A stretch of DNA of 25,572 nucleotides from an uncultured Oscillospiraceae bacterium (GCA_934623575.1 CAKTVL010000022.1:1-25572), one strand, 5' to 3'; shown: positions 1 through 8,262, counted from the stretch's first letter. Numbers and translations: made by a program. The notes: a model not told the origin generated them from the letters alone.

Positions 1-81
1 GATGCGCTCCCGTCTGGTGCTTTTCGTTTCGTTCGTTGTTTAATTTACAAGGTACACGTCCGCAACCGCGGAACAGTTGCT

Positions 82-110
82 ATAATACTACGTCCCGTCC
101 CATTTGTCAA
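82..110 (-). promoter_or_regulatory. Leftward sigma-A-type promoter
   Basis: Read on the minus strand this is TTGACA, a 17-base spacer, then TATTAT, so transcription would start near 75 and leave the window to the left. It is divergent from the promoter at 156-184. The gene it serves lies outside the window; no start codon with a ribosome binding site is visible before position 1. Confidence 0.6.
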
Positions 111-155
111 CCACCTTTTTTAGTTTTTTTCAACTTTTTTCCACAGCGGCGCCAG

Positions 156-184
156 ATGACATTTTTCGCCCGCTGTGGTATAAT
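156..184 (+). promoter_or_regulatory. Promoter of the SMC-like ATPase gene
   Basis: ATGACA, a 17-base spacer and a perfect TATAAT preceded by TGG (extended -10) predict a start near 191. That leaves a short leader holding GGGAGG (201-206) ahead of the GTG start at 215. This placement is one reason to reject the longer reading from 104. Confidence 0.7.
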
Positions 185-214
185 CATTACACCTTATTAT
201 GGGAGGAAAACTCC

Positions 215-2407
215 GTGGATATTCTGCACCTGAACGGCACCTTTGGCCGCCTGGATCACAGCGAGCTGACGCTCTCCGCCAGGCTGAATCTGCTGTATGC
301 GCCCAATGAGACCGGCAAGTCCACCTGGGGCGCCTTTATCCGCACCATGCTGTACGGTCTGTCCACCCGGGAGCGCGGCCCCCTGGCGGATAAGAATCGC
401 TACGCTCCCTGGGGCGGCGCCCCCATGCAGGGGCGAATGGACCTGTCCGCCGACGGCTGCGGCTGCACGCTGCTGCGGGAGACCCGCCGCGCCGCGTCGC
501 CCATGGGCGAATTCTCCTGCACCTACGCCGGCACCGGCACCCCCGTCCCCGGCATCACCGGTCAGAACGCCGGGGACGTCCTGCTGGGTGTGCCCCGGGA
601 GGTCTTTGAGCGCAGCGCCTTCATCGGGCAAAACGCGCTGGCGGTGGACCAGAACGCCGAGCTGGAGCGCCGCATCGCCGCCCTGATCACCACCGGTGAG
701 GAGGACACCTCCTACACCGAGTCCTATGAGCGGCTGAAAAAGCAGCTGAACCGCCGCCGCCACAACAAGACCGGCCTTATCCCCGCCCTGGAGCGGGAGA
801 CGGACCATCTGCACGGCACGCTGGCCCAGCTGGACGCCCTGCAGGAGCAGGCCAGGCAGTCCCGCACGGAGCTGGACGCGCTGGAGTACCGGGCCGGGAC
901 GCTGCGGCAGCAGGTGTCCCAGTGGCAGGCGCTGGCCCTGCAGGAGCAGCGCAGCGCTTATTGCCAGGCGGAGCAGGCCGCTGCGGCCGCCCAGGCCAGG
1001 GCCGAGGCGCTGGAGGACACCTGCGCCGGGCTGCCGGACGACACTGCGCTGACGCTGCTGGAGGGTCAAGCCGCCGCCCTACCCGGCGAACTCTCCGCCC
1101 TGACGGAGAAGCGCCGTGCCGCCGAAGAGAGCGCCGCCGCAGCGGCGCACGCCCGCGCGGCGCTGGAGCAACACCCCCTCTATCCCGCCGCCGAGCCGGA
1201 GCTGCGGCAACAGGCGGAGGCCATCAAGCCCTCCCGGGACCCCGGGCTGTTCCTGCCCATTTTCGCCGGGCTGCTGATCCCCATCGCCGCCGTGCTGGCC
1301 TTCCTGTTCCGCGACAGCAGGCCCCTGCCCTTCTGGCTGTTCGTGGGCATGGCCGGGCTCGGCGCCGCCGCCACGCTGATGGCCGTCCGGGTCCGGCGGC
1401 GGCATATTCAGGAAAACCACGCCTTCGCCGAGACGCAGCGCGCCGCGCTGGAGGCGCAGATCGCCGAATACCTCCCCCTGCGGCAGCAGGCGGAGGACGC
1501 CGCCGAGACGGCGCGCCGGGCGGAGGTCTCCGCCGCGGACGGGGAGGACGCCTGCCGGCGGCGGCTGCGGGAGCTGCTGACCCAGGTCTGCGCCTTCGCC
1601 CCCGCCGTCACCGACCTGAGCGGCGTGCAGCTGGCGCTGGCCGACGTGCGGCGGCGCAAAAGCGCCCTGGCCGACGCCCGGCAGCAGGCCCGGGAGGCCG
1701 CGCTGTACCGGGACGCCCTGGCGCGCCAGCTGCCGGAGCTGTCCGACGCCGGCCAGACGGTCCTTCCGCCCTCCGGCACCTCCTGCGCGCAGGCCGCCGA
1801 GGAGTTGGAGCGTGTCCAGGCGCTGCTGACCCAGGAGCGCTCCCGCTTTGACACGCTGATGGGGCGCATCCGCTCGCTGGACCGCAGCAGCGATTTGGAA
1901 TCCCAGCTGTCCCAGAAGCAGGAGCAGCTGCAAACACTGCAGACGGAGTACGACGCCATCGCCATGGCGATGGACGCGCTGTCCAGCGCCAACACCGTGC
2001 TGCAAAACCGCTTTTCCCCGGCGCTGGGCGCCCGGGCCGCGGAGATCTTCTCCGCCATCACCGGCGGGCGCTATGACCGTGTGCTGCTGAGCCGGGACTT
2101 CTCCCTGTCCGCCGAGCCCGTCGGCGACCCGGTGGGACGCAGCGTCCGCCTGCTGAGTCAGGGCGCCGCCGACCAGCTGTATCTGGCGGTGCGGCTGGCC
2201 ATCTGCGACATGGTGCTGCCCGCCGACAAGCGTGTGCCCCTCATTCTGGATGACGCGCTGGTGACCTTCGACGACGAGCGGCTCCACGCAGCGCTGGAAT
2301 ATCTGCTCTCCGAGAGCCAAAAGCGGCAGATATTGCTGTTTACCTGTCAGAAGCGGGAGATGGACTATCTGCAGGGGCGGGAAAATGTCACCGTCACCTG
2401 TCTGTGA
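215..2407 (+). CDS. SMC/RecN-like coiled-coil AAA ATPase with central membrane hairpin (YhaN-like)
   Basis: The predicted protein has 730 residues. A Walker A of the SMC/RecF class (PNETGKST) is at about residues 30-37. Long Ala/Glu/Arg/Gln-rich coiled-coil arms follow. Near residues 344-392 a hydrophobic pair of segments (GLFLPIFAGLLIPIAAVLAF, then a second one) interrupts the coil. The C-terminal half carries an ABC-type signature (LSQGAADQ, about 647) and Walker B (LILDDALVTFDD). This layout matches the YhaN-like DNA-repair ATPase family, in which ATP drives a DNA- or nuclease-associated function. The usual partner, a YhaO/SbcD-like phosphoesterase, is not seen here. The start is a GTG eight bases after GGGAGG; the upstream ATG at 104 lies ahead of the predicted transcription start. 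Membrane tethering is inferred from hydrophobicity only. The family call is fairly secure; the exact role is not. Confidence 0.85.
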   Translation: MDILHLNGTFGRLDHSELTLSARLNLLYAPNETGKSTWGAFIRTMLYGLSTRERGPLADKNRYAPWGGAPMQGRMDLSADGCGCTLLRETRRAASPMGEFSCTYAGTGTPVPGITGQNAGDVLLGVPREVFERSAFIGQNALAVDQNAELERRIAALITTGEEDTSYTESYERLKKQLNRRRHNKTGLIPALERETDHLHGTLAQLDALQEQARQSRTELDALEYRAGTLRQQVSQWQALALQEQRSAYCQAEQAAAAAQARAEALEDTCAGLPDDTALTLLEGQAAALPGELSALTEKRRAAEESAAAAAHARAALEQHPLYPAAEPELRQQAEAIKPSRDPGLFLPIFAGLLIPIAAVLAFLFRDSRPLPFWLFVGMAGLGAAATLMAVRVRRRHIQENHAFAETQRAALEAQIAEYLPLRQQAEDAAETARRAEVSAADGEDACRRRLRELLTQVCAFAPAVTDLSGVQLALADVRRRKSALADARQQAREAALYRDALARQLPELSDAGQTVLPPSGTSCAQAAEELERVQALLTQERSRFDTLMGRIRSLDRSSDLESQLSQKQEQLQTLQTEYDAIAMAMDALSSANTVLQNRFSPALGARAAEIFSAITGGRYDRVLLSRDFSLSAEPVGDPVGRSVRLLSQGAADQLYLAVRLAICDMVLPADKRVPLILDDALVTFDDERLHAALEYLLSESQKRQILLFTCQKREMDYLQGRENVTVTCL

Positions 2408-2409
2408 CC

Positions 2410-2438
2410 TTGCAAAACGCCTGCATTCGTGCTATACA
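2410..2438 (+). promoter_or_regulatory. Possible promoter for the zinc-ribbon/mrp genes
   Basis: TTGCAA, 17 bases, TATACA directly follows the ATPase stop codon, with a predicted start near 2445 and the AAAGGAG of the next gene at 2453-2459. It would let the zinc-ribbon and mrp genes be transcribed apart from the ATPase. Confidence 0.5.
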
Positions 2439-2466
2439 TATATAAATGAGCGAAAGGAGCCTGCCT

Positions 2467-2778
2467 ATGTCCGACTTTGCCTGTCTCCGCTGCGGTACGT
2501 CCATGCGCTTTATCGGACAGCACAAGCTGCAGCTGGGAAAGACCAGCTGGATATTCGGCGACCTGCCCAACCTGATGGCCGGCGCGCTGGAGGTGTCCAT
2601 CCTCGCCTGCCCCGCCTGCGGAAAGCTGGAGCTTTTCACCGGCGGCCAGCCGCGGCACGAGGGCAACGCCCCCGAGCTGCACCAGCGGCGCTGCCCGAAA
2701 TGCGGCTTTGCCCACGATTTCGACTATCCGAAATGCCCCCTCTGCGGTCACACCTATACCGGGGCGGATGAATTGTAA
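2467..2778 (+). CDS. Small zinc-ribbon protein
   Basis: This is a 103-residue protein with four CxxC pairs: CLRC near the N terminus, CPAC in the middle, then CPKC and CPLC close to the C terminus. These would form two zinc ribbons or rubredoxin-like knuckles. The start at 2467 is chosen because AAAGGAG sits eight bases upstream; an in-frame ATG at 2446 would place that site inside the gene. No enzymatic motif is visible. Such proteins often act as nucleic-acid- or protein-binding adaptors, but no specific role can be read here. It lies 38 bases ahead of mrp on the same strand, so co-transcription is likely. Confidence 0.75.
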   Translation: MSDFACLRCGTSMRFIGQHKLQLGKTSWIFGDLPNLMAGALEVSILACPACGKLELFTGGQPRHEGNAPELHQRRCPKCGFAHDFDYPKCPLCGHTYTGADEL

Positions 2779-2816
2779 AATTGTAAGTTATATATAACGC
2801 AAAAGGAGAATCAACT

Positions 2817-3647
2817 ATGAGCGATTGCACCCATGATTGCAGCACCTGCGGCGAAAGCTGCGGCGAGCGCAAGGAAGCCAACGTATTTGAAAAGAAGCCC
2901 CTCCGCCCCGGCTGCCGCGTCGGTAAGGTCTACGGCGTGGTGTCCGGCAAGGGCGGCGTAGGCAAGTCCATGGTCACCAGCCAGCTGGCGGTGGCGCTGC
3001 GGCGGGAGGGCTACCGCACCGCCATTCTGGACGCGGACATCACCGGCCCCTCCATCCCCAAGGCCTTCGGCATCCACGGCCGGGCCGTGGCGCAGGGCGA
3101 CGCCATCGTGCCCGTGACCACCGCCACCGGCATACAGCTGATGTCCGTGAACCTACTGCTGGAGCACGAGACGGACCCGGTCATCTGGCGCGGCCCCGTC
3201 ATCGGCGGCGTGGTGCAGCAGTTCTGGAGCGATGTGCTGTGGGACGATGTGGACTACATGTTCGTGGATATGCCTCCCGGAACCGGCGACGTGGCCCTGA
3301 ACGTGTTCCAGTCCCTGCCGGTGGACGGCGTGATCATTGTGGCCAGCCCCCAGGACCTGGTGTCCATGGTGGTGCAGAAGGCCGTGAAGATGGCCCAGAT
3401 GATGAACATCCCCATCGTGGGCCTGGTGGAGAACATGAGCTATGTCCAGTGCCCCGACTGCGGCAAGAAGCTGTACATCTTTGGCGAGGGCAAGACCGAG
3501 GAGGCCGCCAGGGAGTACCACATCCCCCTGCTGGCCAAGATGCCCATCGACCCGGCGCTGGCCAAGCTCACCGACGATGGCGCCATCGAGCAGTTCGAGG
3601 GCCACTGGCTGGACAGCGTGGTGGAGACCATCCTCCGAAGCAAATAA
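2817..3647 (+). CDS. mrp: Mrp/NBP35-family Fe-S cluster carrier ATPase
   Basis: The protein has 276 residues. A Cys-rich N terminus (CTHDCSTCGESCGE) is followed by the deviant Walker A GKGGVGKS around residues 43-50, a Walker B/switch region (FVDMPPGTGD), and the family ENMSYV segment with a CPDCGKK pair near residue 218. The family holds a bridging [4Fe-4S] cluster at C-terminal cysteines and delivers it to apo-proteins in the cytoplasm. The extra N-terminal cysteines are common in clostridial members and may hold a second cluster. A clear AAAAGGAG lies nine bases before the ATG. The gene is followed at once by a strong terminator, so it closes the three-gene plus-strand block. Confidence 0.92.
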   Translation: MSDCTHDCSTCGESCGERKEANVFEKKPLRPGCRVGKVYGVVSGKGGVGKSMVTSQLAVALRREGYRTAILDADITGPSIPKAFGIHGRAVAQGDAIVPVTTATGIQLMSVNLLLEHETDPVIWRGPVIGGVVQQFWSDVLWDDVDYMFVDMPPGTGDVALNVFQSLPVDGVIIVASPQDLVSMVVQKAVKMAQMMNIPIVGLVENMSYVQCPDCGKKLYIFGEGKTEEAAREYHIPLLAKMPIDPALAKLTDDGAIEQFEGHWLDSVVETILRSK

Positions 3648-3650
3648 GCA

Positions 3651-3684
3651 AAAAGAGACGGCCTCCGCCGTCTCTTTTTTTGCT
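3651..3684. terminator. Bidirectional intrinsic terminator between mrp and the permease gene
   Basis: A perfect 12-bp stem (AAAAGAGACGGC / GCCGTCTCTTTT, 3651-3662 with 3667-3678) has a 4-base loop. It has T residues on the plus-strand side and A residues on the other, so it can stop both mrp and the convergent minus-strand gene, whose stop codon begins at 3686. Confidence 0.9.
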
Positions 3685-4415
3685 TATTTCAGCAGCTCCT
3701 GCACCAGCGTCACCAAGCCGCTGACGCCCACGCCGATATACACCACCTGCCGGGCCACGTCGCCGGACATCCGGCGGCTGAGCCGCAGGCCGATCCACAG
3801 CCCCACCAGCACGCAAACCATGCCCAGCAGCGCCATGGGCAGCAGCGCCGCGCTGAAATAGCCCCGCACCGCCCGCATGGCGAAGTTGATGAGGTTGGTG
3901 GTAAAGAACAGGAACTGCATGTTCCCCACATACGTCTCCTTATCCCGGGCGATGGCCACGAAATACAGCGCCATCATGGGCCCGCCGATGGTGAAGGCCC
4001 CGGCGCAGCAGCCGGAGAACGCGCTGCACAGCAGACCCGCCGCCAGGCTGGGCTGCTCCATCCTCACCCGCTTGGCAAAGAACAGGAAATACGCCGCCAG
4101 CGCGATCAGGAACGCCCCGAACAGCGCCGTCAGCACATGCAGGTCGAACCGCCCCAGCAAATTGATGATGACCAGACTGCACACGGTGTACAGCCCGATG
4201 GGCAGCGCGATCTGCTTTACATCGATGTGTTTGCGGTACATCCACGTCATGGTGCCGGACTGCGCCATGCAGATCAGCGCCACCAGCGTGGGCGCGATGG
4301 TCATATCATAGAACGCGCTGGCCGCCACCATCATGATCACCGCCGCACCGAAGCCCGTCAGCGGCTGAATGATACCGCCCACCAGCGATACCAGCCCCAT
4401 CATCAAATATGCCAT
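3684..4415 (-). CDS. TauE/SafE-family membrane permease (sulfite/organosulfonate exporter family)
   Basis: About 243 hydrophobic residues form roughly eight membrane segments in two similar halves. The first has the family's Gly-rich opening (GGIIQPLTGFGAAV), and the middle has AFSGCCAGAFTIGGPMMALY. The family moves small organic or sulfur anions across the membrane; the substrate here cannot be read from sequence. The ATG at 4415 is preferred; a GTG at 4424 is in frame but lies only about three bases after the AAGGGA site. It is a single-gene unit between its own promoter (4449-4477) and the shared terminator. A distant paralogue is at 21833-22606. Confidence 0.85.
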   Translation of the reverse strand: MAYLMMGLVSLVGGIIQPLTGFGAAVIMMVAASAFYDMTIAPTLVALICMAQSGTMTWMYRKHIDVKQIALPIGLYTVCSLVIINLLGRFDLHVLTALFGAFLIALAAYFLFFAKRVRMEQPSLAAGLLCSAFSGCCAGAFTIGGPMMALYFVAIARDKETYVGNMQFLFFTTNLINFAMRAVRGYFSAALLPMALLGMVCVLVGLWIGLRLSRRMSGDVARQVVYIGVGVSGLVTLVQELLK

Positions 4416-4448
4416 TCCGTCCACCGTCCCTTCGACAAGTCTCAGGGC

Positions 4449-4477
4449 ATTATATCAGCCTTTGCCGCAAAAGGCAA
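4449..4477 (-). promoter_or_regulatory. Promoter of the minus-strand TauE/SafE gene
   Basis: On the minus strand TTGCCT, 17 bases, perfect TATAAT. The predicted transcription start is near 4442, about 27 bases ahead of the ATG. Confidence 0.7.
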
Positions 4478-4480
4478 CGG

Positions 4481-4515
4481 AAAAACGCATTCCCCCGGCC
4501 GTCGGCCGGGGGAAT
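4481..4515 (-). terminator. Terminator of the branched-chain amino-acid ABC operon
   Basis: A perfect 12-bp stem (4489-4500 with 4504-4515, loop GTC) is followed on the minus strand, after three bases, by five T residues (4481-4485). It sits right after the last operon gene and before the next promoter. Confidence 0.85.
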
Positions 4516-4520
4516 ATGCT

Positions 4521-5234
4521 TCAGCTCTTCTTTTTGCCCAGATAGGCTTCCTTGATGGACTCGTCCGCCAGCAGTTCCGCGCCGGTGCCGGACTTGGTGA
4601 TGTTGCCGGTCTCCAGCACATAGGCATAGTCCGCGATCTTCAGCGCCATGTTGGCGTTCTGCTCGATCAGCAGCACCGTCATGCCCTGCTGGTTCACGGT
4701 GCGGATGATGTCAAAGATGCCCTGCACCACCAGAGGCGCCAGACCCAGCGACGGCTCATCCAGCATCAGCAGCTTGGGACGGCTCATCAGTGCGCGGCCC
4801 ACGGCCAGCATCTGCTGCTCGCCGCCGGACAGCGTACCGGCCAGCTGCCAGTGCCGCTCCTCCAGCCGGGGGAACAGCTCATACACCCACTTGATGTCCT
4901 TCTCGATGCCGTCCTTGTCCGAGCGCAGGTACGCGCCGATCTTCAGGTTCTCCAGCACCGTAAGGTTAGGGAACACGCGGCGGCCCTCCGGAGATTGGGC
5001 GATGCCCGCCTCCAGGATCTTGTTGATGGGCTTGCCCAGCAGCTCCTGCCCGTCGTAGGTGATGGAGCCGCTGTCGGCCTTCACCAGGCCGGAGATGGTG
5101 CGCAGGGTGGTGGATTTACCGGCGCCGTTGGCGCCGATCAGCGTGACGATCTTGCCGTCGGGCACCTCAAGGCTGATGCCGCGCAGCGCCTTGATGCCGC
5201 CGTAAGACACATGCAAATTCTCAATCTTCAGCAT
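4521..5234 (-). CDS. livF: Branched-chain amino-acid ABC transporter ATPase LivF
   Basis: The 237-residue ATPase matches the usual LivF length. Walker A GANGAGKST is at 34-42, the ABC signature LSGGEQQM in the middle, and Walker B LLMLDEPSLGLAP follows; a switch histidine equivalent is not evident (the segment reads LLIEQNAN, as is normal for LivF). It pairs with LivG to power uptake through LivH and LivM at the cytoplasmic face. Its ATG lies inside the end of livG (14-base overlap), with GGGGGTGG six bases upstream. This implies coupled translation. It is the last gene of the operon. Confidence 0.95.
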   Translation of the reverse strand: MLKIENLHVSYGGIKALRGISLEVPDGKIVTLIGANGAGKSTTLRTISGLVKADSGSITYDGQELLGKPINKILEAGIAQSPEGRRVFPNLTVLENLKIGAYLRSDKDGIEKDIKWVYELFPRLEERHWQLAGTLSGGEQQMLAVGRALMSRPKLLMLDEPSLGLAPLVVQGIFDIIRTVNQQGMTVLLIEQNANMALKIADYAYVLETGNITKSGTGAELLADESIKEAYLGKKKS

Positions 5235-6162
5235 CTTCTGCCACCCCCAAGTATGCGTCCACGACGCGCTCGTTGTTCTGTATCTCCTCCGGTGTGCCCT
5301 GTGCGATCAGCTTGCCGAAGTCCAGCACGTAGATCCGGTCGGCAATGCCCATGACCAGATCCATGTGGTGCTCGATCAGCAGGATGGTCTTGTGGAACTC
5401 ACTGCGGATCTTCTTGATGAAGTCCGCCAGCTCCAGCGTCTCCTGCGGGTTCATGCCGGCTGCCGGCTCGTCCAGCAGCAGCAGGGAGGGCTCGGTGGCC
5501 AGCGCGCGGGCGATCTCCAGCCGCCGCTGCTTGCCGTAGGGCAGGCTGGTGGCCAGCTCGTCCTTGACGTCCTCCAGCCCCACCACCTTCAGCAGCTCCA
5601 TCACCTCGTCCCGCTGCTTGTGCTCCTCCTTGCCGTTCAGGTGGAGGGCGGCGGTGAACAGGTTGCTGGTGCGGCGCATATGCTTGGCGATCAGCACGTT
5701 GTCAAACACCGTCTGGGTCTTCCACAGGCGGATGTTCTGGAAGGTACGCGCCATGCCCAGCTTGGTGATGACGTCGGGCGTGGGCGCCAGAATACGGTCG
5801 GAGAAGGTGAACTCGTCCCGCGCCTTCTGCTCCGCCTTCCACGCCTTCAGCGCCTCGTCCTCCAAGGCTTCCTCCGGCGCGAAGTGGGCGGTGTACATCT
5901 CCGCGTGCTCGCCCTTGTAGGCCTTCTTCATCTTCCCGGTGGGGTGATTGCGGACGATGCACTTCTCGTTAAAGGACACGCGGCCATTGGTGGGGGCGTA
6001 CACGCCGGTGATGACGTTGAAGGCCGTGGTCTTACCGGCGCCGTTGGGGCCGATCAGCGCCACGATCTCGCCCTCGTCCACCTTCAGGTTCAGGTTGTCC
6101 ACGGCCACCACGCCGCCGAACTGCATGGTGACATTTTCCACGGACAGAACGTTCTTACTCAT
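5221..6162 (-). CDS. livG: Branched-chain amino-acid ABC transporter ATPase LivG (with insertion)
   Basis: The protein has 313 residues, against about 255 for typical LivG. Walker A GPNGAGKTT is at 38-46, followed by the Q-loop segment GMARTFQNIRLW, the signature LPYGKQRRLEIARAL, and Walker B LLLLDEPAAGMNP with a switch His in LLIEHHMD. Between Walker A and the Q-loop there are about 75 residues where the short form has about 21; the extra stretch is charged and probably helical. The start at 6162 is set by GGAGGTGG upstream and by a 4-base ATGA overlap with livM. A longer in-frame reading to 6237 would lie inside livM and lacks a ribosome binding site. Confidence 0.94.
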   Translation of the reverse strand: MSKNVLSVENVTMQFGGVVAVDNLNLKVDEGEIVALIGPNGAGKTTAFNVITGVYAPTNGRVSFNEKCIVRNHPTGKMKKAYKGEHAEMYTAHFAPEEALEDEALKAWKAEQKARDEFTFSDRILAPTPDVITKLGMARTFQNIRLWKTQTVFDNVLIAKHMRRTSNLFTAALHLNGKEEHKQRDEVMELLKVVGLEDVKDELATSLPYGKQRRLEIARALATEPSLLLLDEPAAGMNPQETLELADFIKKIRSEFHKTILLIEHHMDLVMGIADRIYVLDFGKLIAQGTPEEIQNNERVVDAYLGVAEDAED

Positions 6163-7247
6163 TTGGACGCCACCTCCTTCGCCGCTTTCTCCTTCTTTCT
6201 GAACAGCTTTCCGAAGAAGTTGATGATACCGTCCCACGAGAACTCCCGGTCGCCCATGATGCCCTTGCGGAAGAACAGCACCACGATCATGATGACCACG
6301 GAGAATACCAGCATACGGAAGCCGCCGCGCATGAAGGGGATGTTCACGCCCAGATAGGGCACGGGGTCATCCAAGAAGCGCAGCCACCACTCGGAGCAGG
6401 CGATGTACAGGAAGGAGCCGAGGATGGAGCCGGTGACGGAGCCGATACCGCCGATGACCACGATCAGCAATATCTCATAGGTCATGGTGGAGGTAAAGGC
6501 GTTGGCCTGCACGCTGGACTGGAACATGGCCAGCAGCGCGCCGCCCACACCGGCGAAGAAAGAGCTGATCAGGAACGCCTGCATCTTGTGCTGGGCCAGA
6601 TTGATGCCCATGGCCTCGGCGGCGACCTCGTCGTCGCGGATGGCCTTGAAGGCGCGGCCGTAGGTGGAGTTGATGATCAGGACGATGATGGCGATGCAGA
6701 TCCCGGAGACGATGAACGGGAACAGCACGCTGTCAAAGTTGGCGAACTTCTTCAGCAGGTTGGAGGAGTTGGTCAGCGGGCCCGCCACCTTCCACTGGAT
6801 GATGGCGCGCATGATCTCGGCAAAGCCAAGCGTGGCAATGGCCAGATAGTCGCTCTTCAGCTTCAGCACCGGCAGACCGATAAGCCACGCGAAAAGCATG
6901 GGCACGATGCCCGCCAGCACCAGACCCACGATCATGGGCAGGCAGAACTGGACGATGCCGCCGTCAAAGTACTGGTACACGGAGGCGCGGGCCTCCACAG
7001 GGATGGTCAGGATGGCGTAGGTGTACGCGCCGATCATCATGAAGCCCGCCTGTCCCAGCGAGAACAGGCCGGTAAAGCCGTTCAGCAGATTCAGGGACAC
7101 CGCCACCAGCGAGTAGATCGCGCCCTTTTTCAGGACGGATGCCAGCATGGAATAGTGCTGATATTTGTCCACATACAGCAGAAAGACGAGGCAGACGGCG
7201 GCGAGGATCAAAGACAGCAGCAGATTTCTCTTCTTATTGTTCTTCAT
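6159..7247 (-). CDS. livM: Branched-chain amino-acid ABC transporter permease LivM
   Basis: The 362-residue membrane protein begins with a short positive segment and a first helix (LLLSLILAAVCLVFLLYV). The family core then reads NLLNGFTGLFSLGQAGFMMIGAY. A cytoplasmic coupling (EAA-like) loop, AFKAIRDDEVAAEAMGIN, would contact LivG/LivF. The C terminus is Lys-rich. It forms the channel with LivH. The ATG at 7247 is preceded by AAGGTG, and the gene starts three bases after the livH stop. Its own stop overlaps the livG start. Confidence 0.95.
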   Translation of the reverse strand: MKNNKKRNLLLSLILAAVCLVFLLYVDKYQHYSMLASVLKKGAIYSLVAVSLNLLNGFTGLFSLGQAGFMMIGAYTYAILTIPVEARASVYQYFDGGIVQFCLPMIVGLVLAGIVPMLFAWLIGLPVLKLKSDYLAIATLGFAEIMRAIIQWKVAGPLTNSSNLLKKFANFDSVLFPFIVSGICIAIIVLIINSTYGRAFKAIRDDEVAAEAMGINLAQHKMQAFLISSFFAGVGGALLAMFQSSVQANAFTSTMTYEILLIVVIGGIGSVTGSILGSFLYIACSEWWLRFLDDPVPYLGVNIPFMRGGFRMLVFSVVIMIVVLFFRKGIMGDREFSWDGIINFFGKLFRKKEKAAKEVASK

Positions 7248-7250
7248 ATC

Positions 7251-8138
7251 TCACACCTTCTCCGTCAGTTTTTCGCCGAACAGGCCGTTGGGCTTGCACA
7301 GCAGGATCACGATCAGCAGCGCGAACGTAAAGGCGTTGCTGAACACGGCGATGGTTTCGTTAGCCTTGATGAAGGACTCGCAGATACCGATGATGAAGGC
7401 GCCGATCACCGCGCCGGGGATGGAGCCGATACCGCCGAACACCGCCGCCACGAAGGCCTTCAGCCCGGGCATAGCGCCGATCATGGGGCTGACCTGCCCG
7501 TAGTTGGAGAAATACAGGATGGACGCCACGCCCGCCAGCAGCGAGCCGATGACGAAGGTCATGGAGATGACGCTGTTGATCTTGATGCCCATGAGCTGCG
7601 CCGTCTCGAAGTCCCGGGACACGGCGCGCATGGCCATGCCGATCTTGGTTTTCTGGATGAGGATCACCAGCACCACCACCAGCGCGATAGTCAGGATGGG
7701 GGTGATGATGGTAATGCGCTTGACGCTGAGGCTGCCCATCTGCATCACCTGCGTCAGGAAGGGGATGTCGGGATAGGCGCGGGCGATACCGCCGGTGATA
7801 TACGTGGCCAGATTTTGCAGCAGGTAGCTGACGCCGATGGCGGAGATCATCACCGACATACGGGGCGCGGTGCGCAGCGGGCTGTACGCCGCCTTTTCGA
7901 TGGCGACGCCCAAGAGCACCGTAAGGATCAGCACCAGCGGGATAGACACGGCCATGGGCATGGTGGCGGACAGGTAGATCATAAAGAAGCCCGCCATCAT
8001 GAAGATATCGCCGTGGGCAAAGTTGATAAGGCGCAGTATGCCGTACACCATCGTATAGCCGATGGCCACCAGCGCATACAGGCTGCCCACCGTGACGCCG
8101 GAGAGCAGCAGTTGGATATAATACGCTGCGTCATGCAT
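7251..8138 (-). CDS. livH: Branched-chain amino-acid ABC transporter permease LivH
   Basis: The 295-residue permease opens with LLLSGVTVGSLYALVAIGYT and the family stretch GILRLINFAHGDIFMMAGF. The coupling loop is MRAVSRDFETAQLMGI, and IGSIPGAVIGAFIIGICES lies near the end. The start at 8138 is chosen because AGGAGGG lies upstream and the LivH N terminus aligns there; the open frame extends to 8258 through a hairpin and has no support. It heads the permease/ATPase genes and follows the binding-protein gene after a 161-base gap containing an inverted repeat. Confidence 0.95.
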   Translation of the reverse strand: MHDAAYYIQLLLSGVTVGSLYALVAIGYTMVYGILRLINFAHGDIFMMAGFFMIYLSATMPMAVSIPLVLILTVLLGVAIEKAAYSPLRTAPRMSVMISAIGVSYLLQNLATYITGGIARAYPDIPFLTQVMQMGSLSVKRITIITPILTIALVVVLVILIQKTKIGMAMRAVSRDFETAQLMGIKINSVISMTFVIGSLLAGVASILYFSNYGQVSPMIGAMPGLKAFVAAVFGGIGSIPGAVIGAFIIGICESFIKANETIAVFSNAFTFALLIVILLCKPNGLFGEKLTEKV

Positions 8139-8229
8139 AAGCTGAGTTCCCTCCTTCTGTATGATTCCTGCGCTTTCAGAAGCCGAAGTGCGCCTCCGGC
8201 TTTTCAAAACGCAAGAGTCATCAAAGTTG

Positions 8230-8262
8230 CACTGTGAGGGGAGCGGTGCCCCCCTCACAGTG
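8230..8262 (-). promoter_or_regulatory. Hairpin between binding-protein gene and livH
   Basis: Perfect 12-bp arms (CACTGTGAGGGG / CCCCTCACAGTG) enclose a 9-base loop. No strong T-run follows on the minus strand, so this is more likely a partial terminator or an mRNA-end stabiliser, which would keep the binding-protein message more abundant than the permease message. That role is inference from position. Confidence 0.6.

Noticed and set aside
104..214. N-terminal extension of the SMC-like ATPase to an ATG at 104
   Set aside because: It would start upstream of the predicted transcription start; the GTG at 215 has a good ribosome binding site and the family N terminus begins there.
2787..2798. 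Palindrome GTTATATATAAC ahead of mrp as an operator
   Set aside because: A 12-base A/T-rich palindrome is weak evidence alone, and no promoter with proper spacing could be placed around it.
6588..8237. Long plus-strand open frame (549 codons) over livM and livH
   Set aside because: It is antisense to two clearly conserved permeases, is His/Gln/Asp-rich in a way typical of reverse frames in GC-rich genes, and has no start signals.
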